From JAFGIT01 sp016929465 [NCBI: Candidatus Coatesbacteria bacterium] (GTDB taxonomy: Bacteria; B130-G9): a stretch of DNA of 7,593 nt. Position 1 is the first letter of the stretch; every line of letters starts with the position of its first letter. Shown one piece after another: positions 6,440 to 7,593 of this stretch. Position numbers and translations under genes: made by a program. The notes under the pieces are model-generated. The model did not search any database, was not told where the DNA came from, and worked only from the letters and a program-made list of their open reading frames with translations. The stretch is taken from NCBI GenBank assembly GCA_016929465.1, contig JAFGIT010000395.1:1-7593 (forward strand), read 5' to 3'.

Positions 6440-6456
6440 ATGCCCCATCGGGGCAT
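6440..6456. repeat. Perfect 7-bp hairpin (ATGCCCC-ATC-GGGGCAT)
   Basis: A 17-nt inverted repeat with a 3-nt loop. It overlaps by one base and is followed by the 10-bp palindrome ATCACGTGAT (6455-6464). No T-run follows on either strand. Confidence 0.7.
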
Positions 6457-6467
6457 CACGTGATTAG

Positions 6468-6500
6468 CCGTAGCGTGCCGGCCGAAGGCCAAACCTACGG
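6468..6500. repeat. Palindromic element CCGTAG...CTACGG with inner GGCC-GAA-GGCC hairpin
   Basis: The outer arms CCGTAG(c)GT and ACCTACGG pair with one bulge, and an inner GGCC/GGCC stem closes on GAA. On the minus strand it reads CCGTAGGTTTGGCCTTCGG..., with the same spaced pattern GTAGG-GGCCTT-GC-CG as the repeat at 4361-4387 within btuB. Confidence 0.65.
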
Positions 6501-6523
6501 ATCCAAGGAGCCCAAGACAAGCT

Positions 6524-6567
6524 TTCGCCCCTCCCGCCAATCGCCTGCGATTGGCGGGAGGGGCGAA
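6524..6567. repeat. Perfect 21-nt inverted repeat with 2-nt centre
   Basis: Two perfectly complementary 21-nt arms (6524-6544 and 6547-6567) separated by CT. The arms contain CCCCTCCCGCCAATCGC and its complement. It could form a very stable stem or cruciform. No T-run follows on either strand, which argues against an ordinary terminator and for a mobile or dispersed palindromic element. Confidence 0.85.
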
Positions 6568-6596
6568 GTAATTGAGGAAAGAGTGAACTGATTCCG

Positions 6597-6611
6597 CGCG
6601 TTTCAAACGCG
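6597..6611. repeat. 15-nt palindrome CGCGTTT-C-AAACGCG
   Basis: A perfect 7+7 inverted repeat around a single C, directly after a GATTC site (6590-6594). It is the last member of the palindrome cluster before the methyltransferase upstream region. Confidence 0.65.
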
Positions 6612-6725
6612 GCTATCCACATGTCGCTCTTCCAGAGTGGCGTTCTATTATTCATATTCATCGCCGGGTGTTGGACGCCGGCTCTTACATAGAATCTGAG
6701 ATCATACCCCTTCGACGCAAGCCGT

Positions 6726-6754
6726 TTGAATCGGCGCCAAAAGCACCGTATATT
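6726..6754 (+). promoter_or_regulatory. Candidate promoter of the methyltransferase gene, with a GANTC site in the -35 box
   Basis: TTGAAT (6726-6731) is separated by 17 nt from TATATT (6749-6754), which is 5 of 6 to the -10 consensus. The expected start near 6761 leaves a leader of about 52 nt to the GTG. The GAATC at 6728-6732 overlaps the -35 box, so methylation by the encoded enzyme could affect promoter use. Confidence 0.5.
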
Positions 6755-6812
6755 CTCCGCCTGTGCTTCAGAATTCAGTTCTAGACAATCCCTGACGGAG
6801 ATCTTTTGCACC

Positions 6813-7593
6813 GTGATCGATACAGCAGTCGATAAGGCTCAACCGGACCACTCCAATAAATCGCTGATACTCAGGGATTCGGATGCCGCGCGATACGATA
6901 CCGTCGAATCGGTCCGCAACAAGATAATACTCGGCGACTCGGGATCGGTGCTCAGGAAACTCCCGGGCGAGAGTTTCGACATGGTCTTCATGGACCCGCC
7001 CTACTTTCTGCAGCTGCCGAAAAAGAGCCGGTTACGGCGGTGGGAGGTCAAGAGTCACGTTGACGGCGTGAAGGACGACTGGGACAAGTTCGGCTCCTTC
7101 CAGGAATACGACGCCTATATCGAGAGCCTGCTCATGCCCATAAAGCGCCTGATGAAGCCGGCCGCGACGCTCTGGGTCATATCTACCTATCACAGCATCT
7201 TTCGCATCGGCCGCCTCATGCAGGACATGGGCTTCTGGATACTGAACGATGTCACCTGGGTGAAGACGAATCCGATGCCGAACTGGCTCGGGGTGCGGTT
7301 CACGAACGCGACTGAGACGCTGATCTGGGCGCTGAAGGATAAAGCGGCGAAGAAATATACGTTCAACAAGGACAAGGCAAAGGAGTTCGGCATTGGGGCA
7401 GTCGGTGCAGACGTCTGGGTGCTGCCGATATGCTCCGGAGTACAGCGCATAAAGGACGAGGAGGGTCAGAAGCTCCACTCGACGCAGAAGCCGATTGAAC
7501 TTCTGAAGCGTGTCATCCTCATCAGCACTAAGAAGGGCGACCTGGTCCTGGACCCCGTCGCCGGGACCGGCACCACCGGCGTCGTCGCGAAGA
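6813..7593 (+). CDS. CcrM/HinfI-type DNA adenine-N6 methyltransferase (predicted GANTC), 3' end beyond window
   Basis: The gene starts at GTG 6813, with GGAG at 6797-6800 (12 nt spacing), and is open to the last base: 260 codons visible. It transfers a methyl group from S-adenosylmethionine to adenine N6 in DNA. It has beta-class order, with catalytic DPPY (61-64) first and the AdoMet-binding DPVAGTGTTG (247-256) last. Between them lie features of the CcrM/M.HinfI group: RWEVKSHVDGVKDDWDKFGS (76-95), LWVISTYHSIFRIG (120-133), FWILNDVTWVKTNPMPN (141-157), RFTNATETLIWA (162-173) and HSTQKP (222-227). That group recognises GANTC. CcrM and M.HinfI are about 360 residues, so some 100 C-terminal residues are missing. 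An in-frame TTG at 6726 is a less likely start, since it falls in the predicted promoter. No restriction endonuclease is visible upstream; whether it is an orphan or part of a restriction-modification pair depends on sequence past the window. Confidence 0.92.
   Translation, partial: MIDTAVDKAQPDHSNKSLILRDSDAARYDTVESVRNKIILGDSGSVLRKLPGESFDMVFMDPPYFLQLPKKSRLRRWEVKSHVDGVKDDWDKFGSFQEYDAYIESLLMPIKRLMKPAATLWVISTYHSIFRIGRLMQDMGFWILNDVTWVKTNPMPNWLGVRFTNATETLIWALKDKAAKKYTFNKDKAKEFGIGAVGADVWVLPICSGVQRIKDEEGQKLHSTQKPIELLKRVILISTKKGDLVLDPVAGTGTTGVVAK

Larger units (their letters stand above)
6366..6812. other. Intergenic region: palindrome cluster and upstream region of the methyltransferase gene
   Basis: I see no convincing gene. 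A minus-strand frame (6811-6464, 115 codons) reads straight through the palindromes and has no recognisable domain. The left part (6440-6611) carries four separate palindromes, listed individually. The right part (about 6612-6725) has small imperfect hairpins such as GCCGG/CCGGC at 6663-6682 and no clear function. A promoter candidate lies at 6726-6754. No T-run follows any of the hairpins, so none is a clear terminator for the ATPase gene. Confidence 0.6.

Noticed and set aside
6524-6567. Perfect inverted repeat as the terminator of the ATPase gene
   Set aside because: About 160 bp past the stop codon and no T-run on either strand; a dispersed palindrome fits better.
6464-6811. 115-codon minus-strand open frame in the intergenic region
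   Set aside because: It reads through the palindromes and the predicted promoter, has no recognisable domain, and looks like translated repeat sequence.
7032-7478. 148-codon open frame on the minus strand
   Set aside because: It is the antisense shadow of the methyltransferase, whose conserved motifs are all on the plus strand.
5082-7593. ATPase and methyltransferase as a two-gene defence system
   Set aside because: Separated by 447 bp of repeats with a promoter candidate in between; nothing links them beyond proximity.

Overview
The window reads as chromosome of an uncultured-type, double-membraned (Gram-negative) bacterium. A TonB-dependent outer-membrane receptor shows the envelope type. 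Several families of short palindromic repeats lie between genes and inside one gene. The sequence does not settle the phylum; nothing in it points specifically to Bacteroidota or Alphaproteobacteria, although gene types known from both occur.

Layout. (1) 1-434 (+): the C-terminal end of an FAD-dependent amine-oxidase/protoporphyrinogen-oxidase-like protein. (2) 550-4843 (-): a vitamin B12 uptake transcription unit. It runs from a near-consensus promoter (TTGACA-16-TATTAT) through a canonical cobalamin riboswitch to a BtuB-type TonB-dependent receptor, then 69 bp later a secreted seven-bladed YVTN beta-propeller protein. The arrangement resembles the BtuB/BtuG pair of Bacteroides, in which a surface beta-propeller captures cobalamin and hands it to BtuB. 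(3) 4844-5081: a repeat-rich divergent intergenic region with two inverted copies of a ~31-nt palindromic element. (4) 5082-6365 (+): an Orc1/Cdc6-like AAA ATPase of unknown role with a degenerate Walker A motif. (5) 6366-6812: an intergenic stretch packed with palindromes, one a perfect 21+21 nt inverted repeat, ending in a plausible promoter. (6) 6813-7593 (+): a GTG-started CcrM/HinfI-type (GANTC) DNA adenine methyltransferase cut by the window end.

How the parts work together. When cobalamin is scarce the riboswitch should allow expression of receptor and propeller; when it is plentiful the leader should fold to repress them. The ATPase and methyltransferase show no sequence evidence of a shared operon with each other or with the B12 unit.

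Most notable points: the riboswitch-controlled BtuB plus propeller pair; short dispersed repeats read through in frame in the periplasmic linker of BtuB, including a 29-bp direct repeat exactly 60 codons apart; an internal duplication in the propeller protein's N-terminal half; and a GANTC site overlapping the predicted -35 box of the GANTC methyltransferase gene.
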